Source of the DNA: Coprinus comatus
Taxonomy: Eukaryota > Basidiomycota > Agaricomycetes > Agaricales > Agaricaceae
Assembly: GCA_034638255.1 (NCBI GenBank)
Contig: JAWPGT010000061.1
Coordinates: forward strand, 1-64,000
Length of the DNA: 64,000 nt
Reading direction: 5' to 3'
In this document: positions 55,601 through 64,000 of the stretch, piece by piece
Numbering within the stretch: position 1 is the stretch's first letter
Layout: each line of letters opens with the position of its first letter
The notes under the pieces: generated by a model
The model's database searches: none
What the model was told of the DNA's origin: nothing
What the model saw: only the letters and a program-made list of their open reading frames with translations
Translations under genes and position numbers: made by a program

Positions 55601-58372
55601 AGTTGAAAAACTTGTTTAGCTTAGCCGGTATTGTTCACGAGAACACTGCTCCTCACATTCATGAGCAGAACGGACGTGCTGAACGCTTGAATCGTACGAT
55701 TCGCGAAAAGTCTGAAGCCATGTGACTTCATGCATGTTGTCCGGAGAATTGGTGGGAATTTGCTGTGGAAACGGCAGTTCATATCTATAATAGAACACCA
55801 ATGAAACGTCTCGAGTATCGAACGCCATTTGAATTAATGCATGGAAATAAACCTAATGTAAACAATTTACATGTGTTCGGATGTGGAGCTTACGTGTACC
55901 TGCCACCTGCTGTGCGCGAAAATAAACTCGCAGCCAAGTCGGAGACTATGATCTTTTTGGGTTATGATGGTAGTAACCTAAAGTTCATGCGTCACCAAAA
56001 AGGGAACGTTATTTATGTAGCACACACAGCAATCTTCGAGGAAGAATGGTTCCCTAAATGTGAATCATCTGCCACTGATCGACGTAGAGATCTACGAACC
56101 CAACCAAATCCTCCTGATGACCTCTTTGACGGAATGTCAGATGACAGATCAGATTCAGATTATTTCGACTTCCCAGCAGATCCCCCTGCTATTCCTCCGA
56201 AGACACCGAGTATTCCTACTCGACCTTCAGATCCGCCTGCACCAGCTCGCGATCCTTCTAAACCACCTCCTCCAATTCCTCCTCCTAAATCTCCCTCCAG
56301 ACGACCAAAAGTCGAAACAGAGGATGAAGATGACGGATTGAGTTATACGAGTGAGGACTCCCTAGATCATCACCATCATGATGATCACAATCACGATCAT
56401 AGAGATCATTATTATCCGCCCGGGATACCCGGAAGTTCTCAACCTGAAAGAGCACAATGTCCCTTACCAAAACGTGCTCCAGAAGGTCCTGCTTCTGAAC
56501 CGCGCCGTTCTGGCCGCGAACGAAAAATCCCGGAAAGACCCGATAATGCTTATGGACATAAGCATCCATCTGAAATTCTCCGTGATTATGATACTATTTC
56601 TCTGGAAGAACCTGGTCCATCAAACCGGTTCAAGATACCTCGTGGCAAACCTCAGAATCTATCTGACGAAGAAGCTCGCCAACGGCTTGAGCAATATGGT
56701 GAAAACTATAAACGTTGGATGGAGAGTCAAGGGGAGCGCAATCCTGCTGCACCTCCTGAAGATGAGGATGAAACTATGACACGGCTTTCCAGGGAAGGGG
56801 GGTTAGAATGGATTAATGTGTTGCTCACGAAAGCCAAAATTGCGCATAGTAATGCTGCAAAAATCCCTGTTCAATTCCGTGATCTTGGTAAACTTGATCC
56901 AGAAGAAAGACAAAAATGGCTAGAAGCATGCAAAGAAGAGTTGACAGCGCTTAAGAAGCGCAAGGTATACGAAATCGTGGATCTCCCTAAGGGGAGGAAA
57001 GCTATTCAGAACCGATGGGTTTTCAATGTCAAAGGAGATGGCCGGAAACGTGCTCGTCTCGTGGCAAAAGGATTTTCTCAGGTCGAAGGTATCGACTTTG
57101 ATGAACTCTTTTCCCCAGTTGTACGTTATGAGTCAACTCGTATCCTTCTCGGCTTAGCAGCTTTGAATGATTGGGATATTGAGGCTGTCGATGTAAAGAC
57201 AGCGTACTTATATGGAAAGCTGGATGAGGAAATCTATATGAAACAACCCGAAGGTTTCATTCAGGAAGGGAAGGAGAATAAAGTCTGGAGGTTACGTCGC
57301 GCATTGTACGGCCTTAAACAAGCCGGACTGGCCTGGTGGAAGGAAATGGCAACTTCCATGAAAGACCTAGGCTTCAGTCGATGCGAATCCGATGCTGGCG
57401 TATATATTTACCGAGACAAGAAAACTGGCAAGATCTGCATTGCCGTTGTCTATGTCGATGACGTATTATTCATGGGAAATGACTCCGCCCTACTTAAAAA
57501 GTTAAAAGGGAAGTTCATGAAGCGTTGGGAATGCCGTGATGCCGGTGAAGTTAAAGAATTTCTAGGCATGCGCATCCGCCGTGATAGGAAGAATCGAAAA
57601 ATCTTCTTGGATCAGGCTTCTTACCTACAGAAGATCCTTGAACGATTTAAGATTGATGGTGCAGGCAGAGAAACCAAACCGGCGCGAACTCCGCTGCCAG
57701 AAGGTTACCATGCCATCCCTAACACCGGTCCTGTCAACGCCACACTTCGGACACGCTACCAACAGGTGATTGGATCACTGTTGTACTTGATGATTGGAAC
57801 TCGCCCAGACATTGGGTTTGCAGTTACTAAATTGAGTCAACATGCCCACAACCCCACTGAAGAGCATCTCAAGCGTGCTCTATACATTTGCCGATACCTC
57901 CTCGCTACCAAGGAATACCACATGGTACTTGATGGAGGAAAAGGTGAAGGTTTTATCACCTACAGTGATTCAGATTGGGATAGTGATCCAACGGACCGTC
58001 GTTCTCAGACAGGCTATTTCACGTCTCTAGCCTCCTGCCCTCCGTCAGCTAATGATGGAACTCGGTTTATCTAACGGTGAACCAATGGAAATTTGTGGAG
58101 ACAACATGGGCTCCCTCTTCATCGCTCAAAACCCTACAGTTGAGAAGAGGTCAAAACATATTGACATTAAATTCCACTTCATTCGGCAATGTCTTGCTGA
58201 TAAGAAGGTTCTATTGTTTTTCATCCCTGGCACTTCCAATCCCGCAGATCTTCTCACGAAGAACCTTGGTCGAGTCAAATTTGAGAACTTCAGAAACAGT
58301 CACTTCGGTTTAGTGTTTTCGTCCCCAACCTTTGCTGCTTCCAAGCGCACCTTAAAAAATAATATGGACTAG
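52609..58372 (+). pseudogene. Copia-Q copy 2 Gag-Pol, nearly intact
   Basis: One frame from ATG 52609, which lies in the LTR and reads through the primer site (FNRLWAP). Gag: MTALIPTLPVLKGSADYALW near 52945, then a basic GKRGGNKNAK patch near 53818 and no clear CCHC knuckle. Protease: WMLDSGASYHF near 54772. Pre-integrase: DLWHNRLGHPSKQ and CDGCARGK. Integrase: VHSDLLEF, TDNGGEYIS, HEQNGRAERLN. TGA at 55723-55725 (AM-stop-LHA; the older copy has Arg) interrupts. RT: RWVFNVKGDG, VDVKTAYLYGKLDEE, YVDDVLFMGN near 57455, intact. Near 58040 about 100 bases including SSTEAEY are missing, shifting the frame; the RNase H end (GDNMGSLFIAQNP) follows in the next frame to 58372. Confidence 0.93.
52640..52652 (+). 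other. Primer-binding site of Copia-Q
   Basis: GGTTATGGGCCCC, identical to the Copia-P and Copia-R sites though the LTRs are unrelated. It is translated as part of the Gag frame here. Confidence 0.78.
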
Positions 58373-58405
58373 TGAGAATTGGCGCTTAATTGTCGACTAT
58401 GCTTA

Positions 58406-58417
58406 CGAAAAGGGGAG
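58406..58417 (+). promoter_or_regulatory. Polypurine tract of Copia-Q
   Basis: GAAAAGGGGAG directly before the 3' LTR start TGTTGG. The old copy keeps the same purines near 16772. Confidence 0.75.
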
Positions 58418-58798
58418 TGTTGGAAAATACGGACTATTATTAGATAGTCACATGACATTTTCATTTCGTTTCACTTTTATCGTTTCATTACGCTTTGCAT
58501 TATGTGGCAGCTCCTTATTGGTTGTAGTTAGTGTTTCACCTATGTGTTTCAACTCCTGTATCGACTCCTGTTTCATGTATAATTACCTGACATGTAGTAG
58601 ACACCTGACTCCTTTCTAGTCGCAGCACGGACCACTTCATTATCATATAAGTAGTGTACTTTCTCTCTTGTATTCTACAGTTCTCGAACTACACAGTTCT
58701 CTTACACTCTATTCTCTCCAACAAGCAAACATACTAACTACCACTTCGTGCGTATCATTATATTGCTATGTCTACATGCATACGCGTTGCTTTCAACA
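58418..58798 (+). repeat. 3' LTR of Copia-Q copy 2
   Basis: Identical to the 5' LTR as far as I can read; followed by AAGAC, the second target copy. Confidence 0.96.
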
Positions 58799-58803
58799 AA
58801 GAC

Positions 58804-59384
58804 AAGTCGGAAGGATTGACGTTGGAGACATTGGAAAGAGATGGAGTGACAGGGGCATCGGCCACCATCGGTTTTTGCAGCGAAGCAGAGAGAGCAAGAT
58901 CATCGTTAGTCATAGATCGGAAAGAGATACTGCCCGAGACCCAGTCAATCAATGGATTGTAGCAGGTGAGCCAGTTGTAACCAAGAACCATAGCACATGA
59001 AGAGTCAAGCCAAGTCACATAGAAATCAATAGCCATAGATTCACCAGAGGGAAAAGTAATAGGTAAGGACAGAGATTGGGTAATATAAGAGTTAGAAGAG
59101 CCATCAAATAATCATAATTCAACCGGAGGACAAGAACTAGTGGGTATAGTGAACTTGCGAACGAATTCGGTGTCAATGAAGCAATGAGTAGAACCGCTAT
59201 CAATAAGAGCAACAATCGGCGATTCGGAACAAGAAGCAAAACAAGGAGCAGAAGAAGATAAAGGAATATGAAGTGAGTTGGGGTTAGAAAGAGCGGAAGC
59301 ATTCAAACAAACAAAGGGAATAGTGTAGGGAGGAAGAACGCGATCCTCGGTCTGCACACCCGAAGGATCACAGATCAGTTTCCC
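58804..59384 (-). pseudogene. Gypsy-X Pol, protease part
   Basis: Starts in the -1 frame at the slippery site and reads LICDPSGVQTEDRVLPP, then ALIDSGSTHCFIDTEF (aspartic protease, near 59205). TGA near 59112 replaces a sense codon (VEL-stop-LFDGSS), then [20 protein letters not shown] near 59020, the conserved end of the protease. Broken at 58804 by Copia-Q. Confidence 0.88.
59342..59384 (-). promoter_or_regulatory. Candidate -1 ribosomal frameshift signal of Gypsy-X
   Basis: On the minus strand G GGA AAC (59384-59378) sits directly before the gag stop TGA. Eight bases later a stem GATCCTTCGG / CCGAGGATC (9 pairs, one bulge) with a 9-base loop follows (59369-59342). Pol continues in the -1 frame. 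Slippery heptamer, spacer and stem match known -1 signals. Confidence 0.7.
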
Positions 59385-60955
59385 AAACTCTCGGTTTGAG
59401 AGGACAAGGTCGTTTCTGAAGTCGTAGTAGTAGCTGCCCGAGCCTTGGCTTTCTCCACTTCCAAAGCTGCTTTCTTCTGACAAACGCTAACACCGTGACC
59501 AGCGGCGCCACAGAAGAGGCAGAGGTTGTTAGCAATCCGACGTTGATGTTCTTTGGCGGTGAGCTTGCTGTTAGAGTCAAGTTTATTGGAGAGATCAGTT
59601 GCAGGTTTAGGAGTAGTGGAAGCAGTAGTAGTGGCTTTTGGAGCAGGGGTCGCCGATTTGGTTTTGTCAGACGACTTGGACTTGGAAGACAATTGACCCA
59701 ATGTGGAAGTAGAGGTGGAAGAATTGGAAGTGGAAGACTGAGTAGTTGCAGCGGGAGTATTTGGCAGGTTGCAACTTGCAACACGCTTCTTTTCACATTG
59801 ACATTCCCAGTAGCATTGAATGATACGAATGCAAGTGTCACGCATATTGGCAAGAGAGGTTGGTTTGCCCTGGGGTAGTGCATAGAGAGCGTCTTTCAGT
59901 CGGTCAGGAAGACCTTTGTAATAGGCACGGCAGAGAAGATAATCAGGGTATTGGAGGACCCCAGCCAAATGGTTGAACTCAACATTGTAGGTCGCAATCA
60001 GACCGCCTGAAGCCATAGTGAGGTTGTCCAATTCCTCCGCAGCTTCGGCGACTAAGTCGGAACAGCCAAAGTTAGCAGTGAGTTCTAGGACGAATAGATC
60101 CTAGTTGGTGTACCAGGGGACTAACATCCAGTCGTGAGTATTCTCAAGCACAGTTTGAAACCATTGACGGGCAGAACCAGAGAGATAGGAGAGAGCGAAC
60201 CTGACCCGACTGATGTTGGAGGCCAGGCTCTGATGGTGTTGGAAATAAAGACAGCATTGGAAAAGGAATTCCGACAGCTTTGTTGGTTTAGAACCATCAA
60301 AGACTGCGGGTTCGCGAACGTGTGCGTGATCCGATGTCTGAACAGGAGGATTAGGGGCAGGAGTAGCCGAGGCGCGGGCCTGGGCAGTCAAGGCATGACT
60401 AAGAGTGCTGAGACCATGCAAGAATGCTTGTAGTTGCTCCTCTAAGATATCCCGACCAGGCTGTTGGGCCAAGGGTGGATCGGGATTGTTCGGGTATTCG
60501 TCATTATCATCTGCATTATTGTCATCATCATCATTGCCACTGCCACCACTGCCACCATCACCACCGTTGGGTGGATTTGGGGGGTTTCGCGGAACACCGT
60601 TGCCAGGATCGGCAGGAACACGGCAATTTTTGGGATGATTTTCGGCATTGGGATCCCTATTGTTTTCGTCCATCAGAACATCAGGACAGAAACCACTGGG
60701 AGGGTTCGGAGTTTGATTGTTAGCTCGACGATGACCATAGTTAATAGCAGGCAGACCTCCACGACTGTGAAGATTGGTCGCAGAGTGGGATCGGGACAGA
60801 TTCGGTGAACAATAACCAGTGGGAGTAGGGGTAAGAGGGGAACCAGTATCAAAAATAGACCTAGCAGCAGGAGTAGTCTGAACATGAGCAGGCTCTTTGG
60901 CCTGAACATGAGCAGACTGGGAAGGAACAGTAGTAGTAATTCCAGACATAGACAC
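59375..60955 (-). pseudogene. Gypsy-X Gag
   Basis: Starts MSMSGITTTVPSQS at 60955, 36 bases after the LTR. A disordered N-terminus with Asn/Asp/Gly runs is followed by the Gag core (HVREPAVFDGSKPTKLSEF, RFALSYLSGSARQWF near 60190). TAG at 60101-60103 replaces a Gln codon; the frame then continues with YNVEFNHLAGVLQYPDYLL and ends with the zinc knuckle CLFCGAAGHGVSVC near 59500 and TGA at 59375. Only that one stop breaks it. Confidence 0.9.
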
Positions 60956-60979
60956 AAGAGAGACAGTACCAGAAGTTGG

Positions 60980-60989
60980 AGTCTGATAT
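60980..60989 (-). other. Self-primer site of Gypsy-X
   Basis: ATATCAGACT (minus strand), 2 bases after the 5' LTR, is complementary to AGTCTGATAT in the LTR (61222-61231). The second Gypsy-X copy keeps both parts. Confidence 0.72.
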
Positions 60990-60991
60990 AC

Positions 60992-61507
60992 TGTTAAGAA
61001 CAGGGATCAGAGATGAGCTAGTGATGCCGGATTGAGGCTTTGGCTTCAATGTATGTGTTGTGACCTTCCGATACTGTGATTAGCCTCACTTGCAAGAGGA
61101 CTGAATGGTCAGAAAGAATGTCAGAAGGAATTATGGAGGAGAGTAGAGAACGAGAGCAGAGACAAGATTGCCTTAGAGTTGGAACAAGACAGAGACAGAG
61201 ATGAGTGTGGATACTATGTTGATATCAGACTGAAGAATGTACAGGAGCAACTAGCGATTAAATACATTGTTTACCGATATTGGAATATAACATATCAAAA
61301 CATAAGATGACAGAACAATGGGCCAACATACTAAAAAGGATGATGCTGACTGAAAAGGGAAATAGCCGAAATAGGAAGTTGGGATGGAACAAGCAAATAA
61401 GTAACCAAGGCCCAAGAGGTCAGCAACCAACAACGAGATTAACAGTCGGAACTGTCGGAAGGTCGGAAGATGTGTCGGGAGGTCAGTCAGTGGCACGGTA
61501 CGTGACA
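60992..61507 (-). repeat. 5' LTR of Gypsy-X
   Basis: 516 bp, minus strand, TGTCACGTACC to TTCTTAACA. Followed on the plus strand by CTAGG, the second target copy. Confidence 0.95.
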
Positions 61508-61709
61508 CTAGGTGGCTTTCCCCTAGAAAATTACAGCACTTTCTTCTGGCCCACTCCAGGAACTAAAATTACAAAGGGTGGATGGGGGTAGGGGCCTAAT
61601 AGCGACAACGGTGTAGAAGGTGGTCCTGGTTGGATCTTTAGTACAGTGCGAAGCAATGAATAGATCCTTCTTGGCTGCCACAGGGGTGCTTCCAAGATAA
61701 AGGGCAGTG
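61508..61709 (-). other. Gypsy-Z leader, LTR-proximal part
   Basis: Untranslated leader of Gypsy-Z between its primer site and the Gypsy-X insertion. No gene is seen. Confidence 0.7.
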
Positions 61710-61721
61710 AAGCTTTTAACT
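61710..61721 (-). other. Self-primer site of Gypsy-Z
   Basis: AGTTAAAAGCTT (minus strand), 2 bases from the LTR, is complementary to AAGCTTTTAACT in the LTR (61874-61885), which lies in the hairpin GTTAAAAGC-ctcaa-GCTTTTAAC. Confidence 0.8.
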
Positions 61722-61723
61722 AA

Positions 61724-62402
61724 TGTTAAGACCTCAAACTGTTAGATGCCTGTGAATTTAACACGAGCACCATGTGGGAACAAGCTGGCAATCTTCTTTA
61801 CTATCCTTCCAATTAGTATCCTAGTGCCCAGTGGCTAGGACCATTTTGGGATAATAAAGAGTTAGAATTAACCAGTTAAAAGCTTGAGGCTTTTAACACT
61901 ACAAGTACATGGTATATATACATTTCTAGACTAAGTTCTAGTTGTATCTACGTACAAGTAGTCCATGAGTAATACTAAGTCATTACTGGTGGCAGTGTGT
62001 TCTAGGACTCGAGAGTAAACTATGGTAGGTAACGGAAACTACCTATTCGAGTCATACGAGGTCTGGAGAAACATAAAGGAAGACAAAGAATAATAAGGAA
62101 GCTATTAGTCCATTCTACTGCATGCCCAAGTTGCTGTAGGTAGTTGGCTATTTCTATGTGCACAGGTTTGGGTCTGTGTATCTATATATAGTCCAGTATA
62201 AGTCATCGGTTCTATACATACTTTGTAGAACTATAAATAGTTCTTCTAGAGGGTGGTGGCATTGTCTTCCACAGAGCAATATTCTAGTCCAGAGTCTGAG
62301 TCATCAGACTCATCGTGGGACCAGGTCGGTAGGAGTACCAGAATAGTTTTGATCTGCTTGTCATCGGAGTCAGATGCTTCCGATCTTGGTGGGTTCATAA
62401 CA
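61724..62402 (-). repeat. 5' LTR of Gypsy-Z (679 bp)
   Basis: Same ends and length as 29427-30105. Its right flank ACCAG is the altered second target copy in Gypsy-V. Confidence 0.93.
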
Positions 62403-64000
62403 ACCAGACCCTATTTATTCTCCTGAACCAGACATTCTGCCACCAGTGAACATCTCTGTTATCCCTCTCATTCTGTCCCGCAATGAGAAATCTATTTATT
62501 TACCAATTTATCTTCAAAATCATTGCTCTCACCAGATCGCCACCCTCAATGCCCTGATTGATTCAGGAGCTCAAGGAAACTTTGTTTCTGAGAAAACCAC
62601 ATGCTCCCTTAACCTCCAATGAACCCTGGTGGAACCTCCAATTGCCATTACAAATGTTGATGGAACCGAAAACATCAGTGGAACAATCACTGAGAAAGTA
62701 GTTGTGGAATATATCATAGATGGTCAAAACATCAAGACAGATGCCTATGTTATTGGAATTGGAAAACACCCCACCATTCTAGGGTTTTCCTTTCTGGAAC
62801 AGTACAATCCCAACATTGATTGGACTGCCAAAACATTCCGATGGCATTCACCATCTTCTAGAACCATCTCCTGCTCCCAACTCGAAAATTCCATCACAAT
62901 CAATGAAATCACCTGTTACAGTGAAAACCCAATTGATGTTCCTAAAAACCTCCGCATTGCTGCACAATCACTCCCTGATACCCTTGACACTGGATTGGCT
63001 GGCCACCTCATACAAATCAATGCCAAAACTTCTGCATCCCAACTTATATCTCAAAAGCATGCAAAAGCTACATCTTCTGATCCAAAGGAGATAGTTCCTA
63101 GAACATTATGGAAATATCTTCCTGTCTTCAATAAGAAGGCTTCAGAATGATTTCCTCCATCACGACCTTGTGATCATTGCATTGATCTAAAAGAAACCTT
63201 CACTCCAAAGTCTTACAAACCATATCGCCTTGCACCAGCTGAAATGGATGAATTGAAGACCTTTCTTGATGAGAACCTAGCCAAAGGATATATTTGACCA
63301 TCTAAATCTCCCATGGCATCACTGTTCTTTTTTGTCAACAAGAAAGATGGAAAATCTCTCAGACCATGTCAAGATTATTGCTACCTCAATTCCCACACTG
63401 TGAAAAACACCTATCCCATTCCCAATGTCAGCTCAATCATGGACCACCTCTGTGGAGCTAAATACTTCACCAAAATGGACATTTGTCTTGGATATAACAA
63501 TGTTTGCATCTTTGATGGAGACCAATGGAAAGGAGCATTCAAAACTCCATTTGGTCTTTTCGAACCCACTGTTATGTTCTTTGGAATGACAAATTCTCCT
63601 GCAACGTTCCAGGCAATGATGGATCATATCTTCCGAGATCTCATTGACAAACCTGGTTGTACCACAGTTATTGTCTATATGGATGATATTCTCATTTTCT
63701 CTGATAACAAACAAGATCTTAACAAGATGACTCTAGAAGTTCTAAAAAGAGTCCAAGAAAACAATCTTTATCTTAAAACTGAGAAATGCAAATTGGAGAA
63801 AACCTCCATAGAATTCCTAGGAATGACAATAAGCCAGAACAGTATCACCATGTCTGAAGACAAACTGGCTGGAATTGCAGAATGGCCTATCCCAACATCA
63901 CAACATGAAGTTAGAAAGTTCTTAGGATTTGCAAACTTCTACTGAAAATTCATCAAGGACTATGCCAATATCACCCATCCTCTAAATGACCTTCTACACA
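62403..64000 (+). pseudogene. Gypsy-V Pol (protease and RT), cut by the window edge
   Basis: Continues the frame left at 29426. Protease: NALIDSGAQGNFVSEK near 62557, and the later IGKHPTILGFSFLEQYNP. RT: DELKTFLDENLAKGYI, FFFVNKKDGKSLRPCQDY near 63325 and YMDDILIFSDN near 63680, catalytic pair intact; then EKCKLEKTSIEFLGMTI. TGA stops near 62621, 63148, 63296 and 63943 are at Arg-type places (for example SE-stop-FPP, where W has SERFP). RNase H and integrase lie beyond the window. Confidence 0.9.

Larger units (their letters stand above)
52259..58798 (+). mobile_element. Copia-Q copy 2, full length, very recent
   Basis: 6540 bp with two 381-bp LTRs that I read as identical and a perfect duplication AAGAC (52254-52258 and 58799-58803). 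It is inserted in Gypsy-X pol. CpG dinucleotides are still frequent, unlike in the older copy at 9003. It nevertheless has a stop in integrase and a deletion in RNase H. Confidence 0.96.
36828..61507 (-). mobile_element. Gypsy-X, chromodomain retrotransposon with nested guests
   Basis: Two 516-bp LTRs (36828-37343 and 60992-61507) and a perfect target duplication CTAGG (36823-36827 and 61508-61512) define it. Its own sequence is 36828-41580, 51697-52258 and 58804-61507, roughly 8 kb. Copia-R plus a TIR element, and Copia-Q, fill the gaps. Order on the minus strand: LTR, self-primer site, gag, -1 shift site, pol ending in a chromodomain, a plus-strand (antisense) ORF, polypurine tract, LTR. 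LTRs differ at about 32 sites by hand count, almost all transitions. Confidence 0.95.
29427..62402 (-). mobile_element. Gypsy-Z, chromodomain retrotransposon hosting Gypsy-X
   Basis: Two 679-bp LTRs at 29427-30105 and 61724-62402 bound it. Its own sequence is 29427-36827 and 61508-62402; the middle is Gypsy-X and its guests. Target flanks are ACTGG and ACCAG, an imperfect duplication, but excising 5 bases restores the Gypsy-V frame. Order on the minus strand: LTR, self-primer site, leader, gag, pol, ORF3, LTR. LTRs differ at about 20 sites by hand count, nearly all transitions. Confidence 0.9.

Overview
The window reads as fungal, most likely basidiomycete, repeat-rich DNA. I recognise no ordinary host gene. 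Almost every base belongs to a retrotransposon or DNA transposon. The fungal assignment is an inference from chromodomain Ty3/Gypsy elements with self-priming signals, a perfect Zn2Cys6 cluster and introns of about 60-100 nt. Family labels (Copia-P, -Q, -R; Gypsy-V, -W, -Z, -X) are local to this report.

Left nest (1-8109). A minus-strand Copia-P element (LTR 7867-8109) is broken by the 3' end of a plus-strand LINE (3048-4838, RNase H domain, 41-nt poly(A)). A second Copia-P copy (plus strand, 3' part, 1-3047) abuts that LINE, and a solo Copia-P LTR (3294-3536, TSD GGATT) sits inside it. Next (8110-8615) comes a remnant like the 3' region of Gypsy-X. It is followed by a 5'-truncated, decayed Copia-Q copy (9003-17155). 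That copy carries a solo LTR (9599-10196, TSD ATGAG), a hAT-like element (13443-15307, 8-bp TSD) and an LTR-like insertion (15687-16525) that itself holds a solo Gypsy-X LTR (TSD ATATG). A fragment of another Gypsy-X copy ends at 18191.

Right nest (about 18668-64000). The outermost element is Gypsy-V (plus strand, running off the right edge). Gypsy-W (20017-28041, TSD CACAG) is inserted in its gag. Gypsy-Z (minus, LTRs 29427-30105 and 61724-62402) lies just after its gag. Gypsy-X (minus, 36828-61507, TSD CTAGG) sits in the leader of Z. Inside X are Copia-R (41581-49864, TSD TAAGA) and the young Copia-Q copy (52259-58798, identical LTRs, TSD AAGAC). Copia-R holds a Tc1/mariner-like element (46409-48166, TSD TA) and a tRNA-like gene. 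A second TA-flanked TIR element (49867-51696) landed in the target duplication of Copia-R and contains a minus-strand array of intron-exon units. Removing each insertion restores the reading frame of its host at the X, Z, V and LINE junctions I checked.

Biology. All four Gypsy families lack a tRNA primer site. Each instead has a 10-12 nt site, exactly 2 nt from the 5' LTR, complementary to a segment near the predicted transcript start inside the LTR, as in Tf1/sushi self-priming elements. W, Z and X place pol in the -1 frame of gag at plausible slippery heptamers. W and Z carry an extra ORF after integrase with two conserved zinc knuckles. X carries, between its chromodomain and 3' LTR, an antisense ORF with a Zn2Cys6 cluster. 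The three Copia families share a primer site matching the anticodon arm of initiator tRNA-Met. Internal stops are overwhelmingly TGA at former CGA positions, and several catalytic Asp codons are lost by CpG-to-CpA change, which points to methylation-driven decay.
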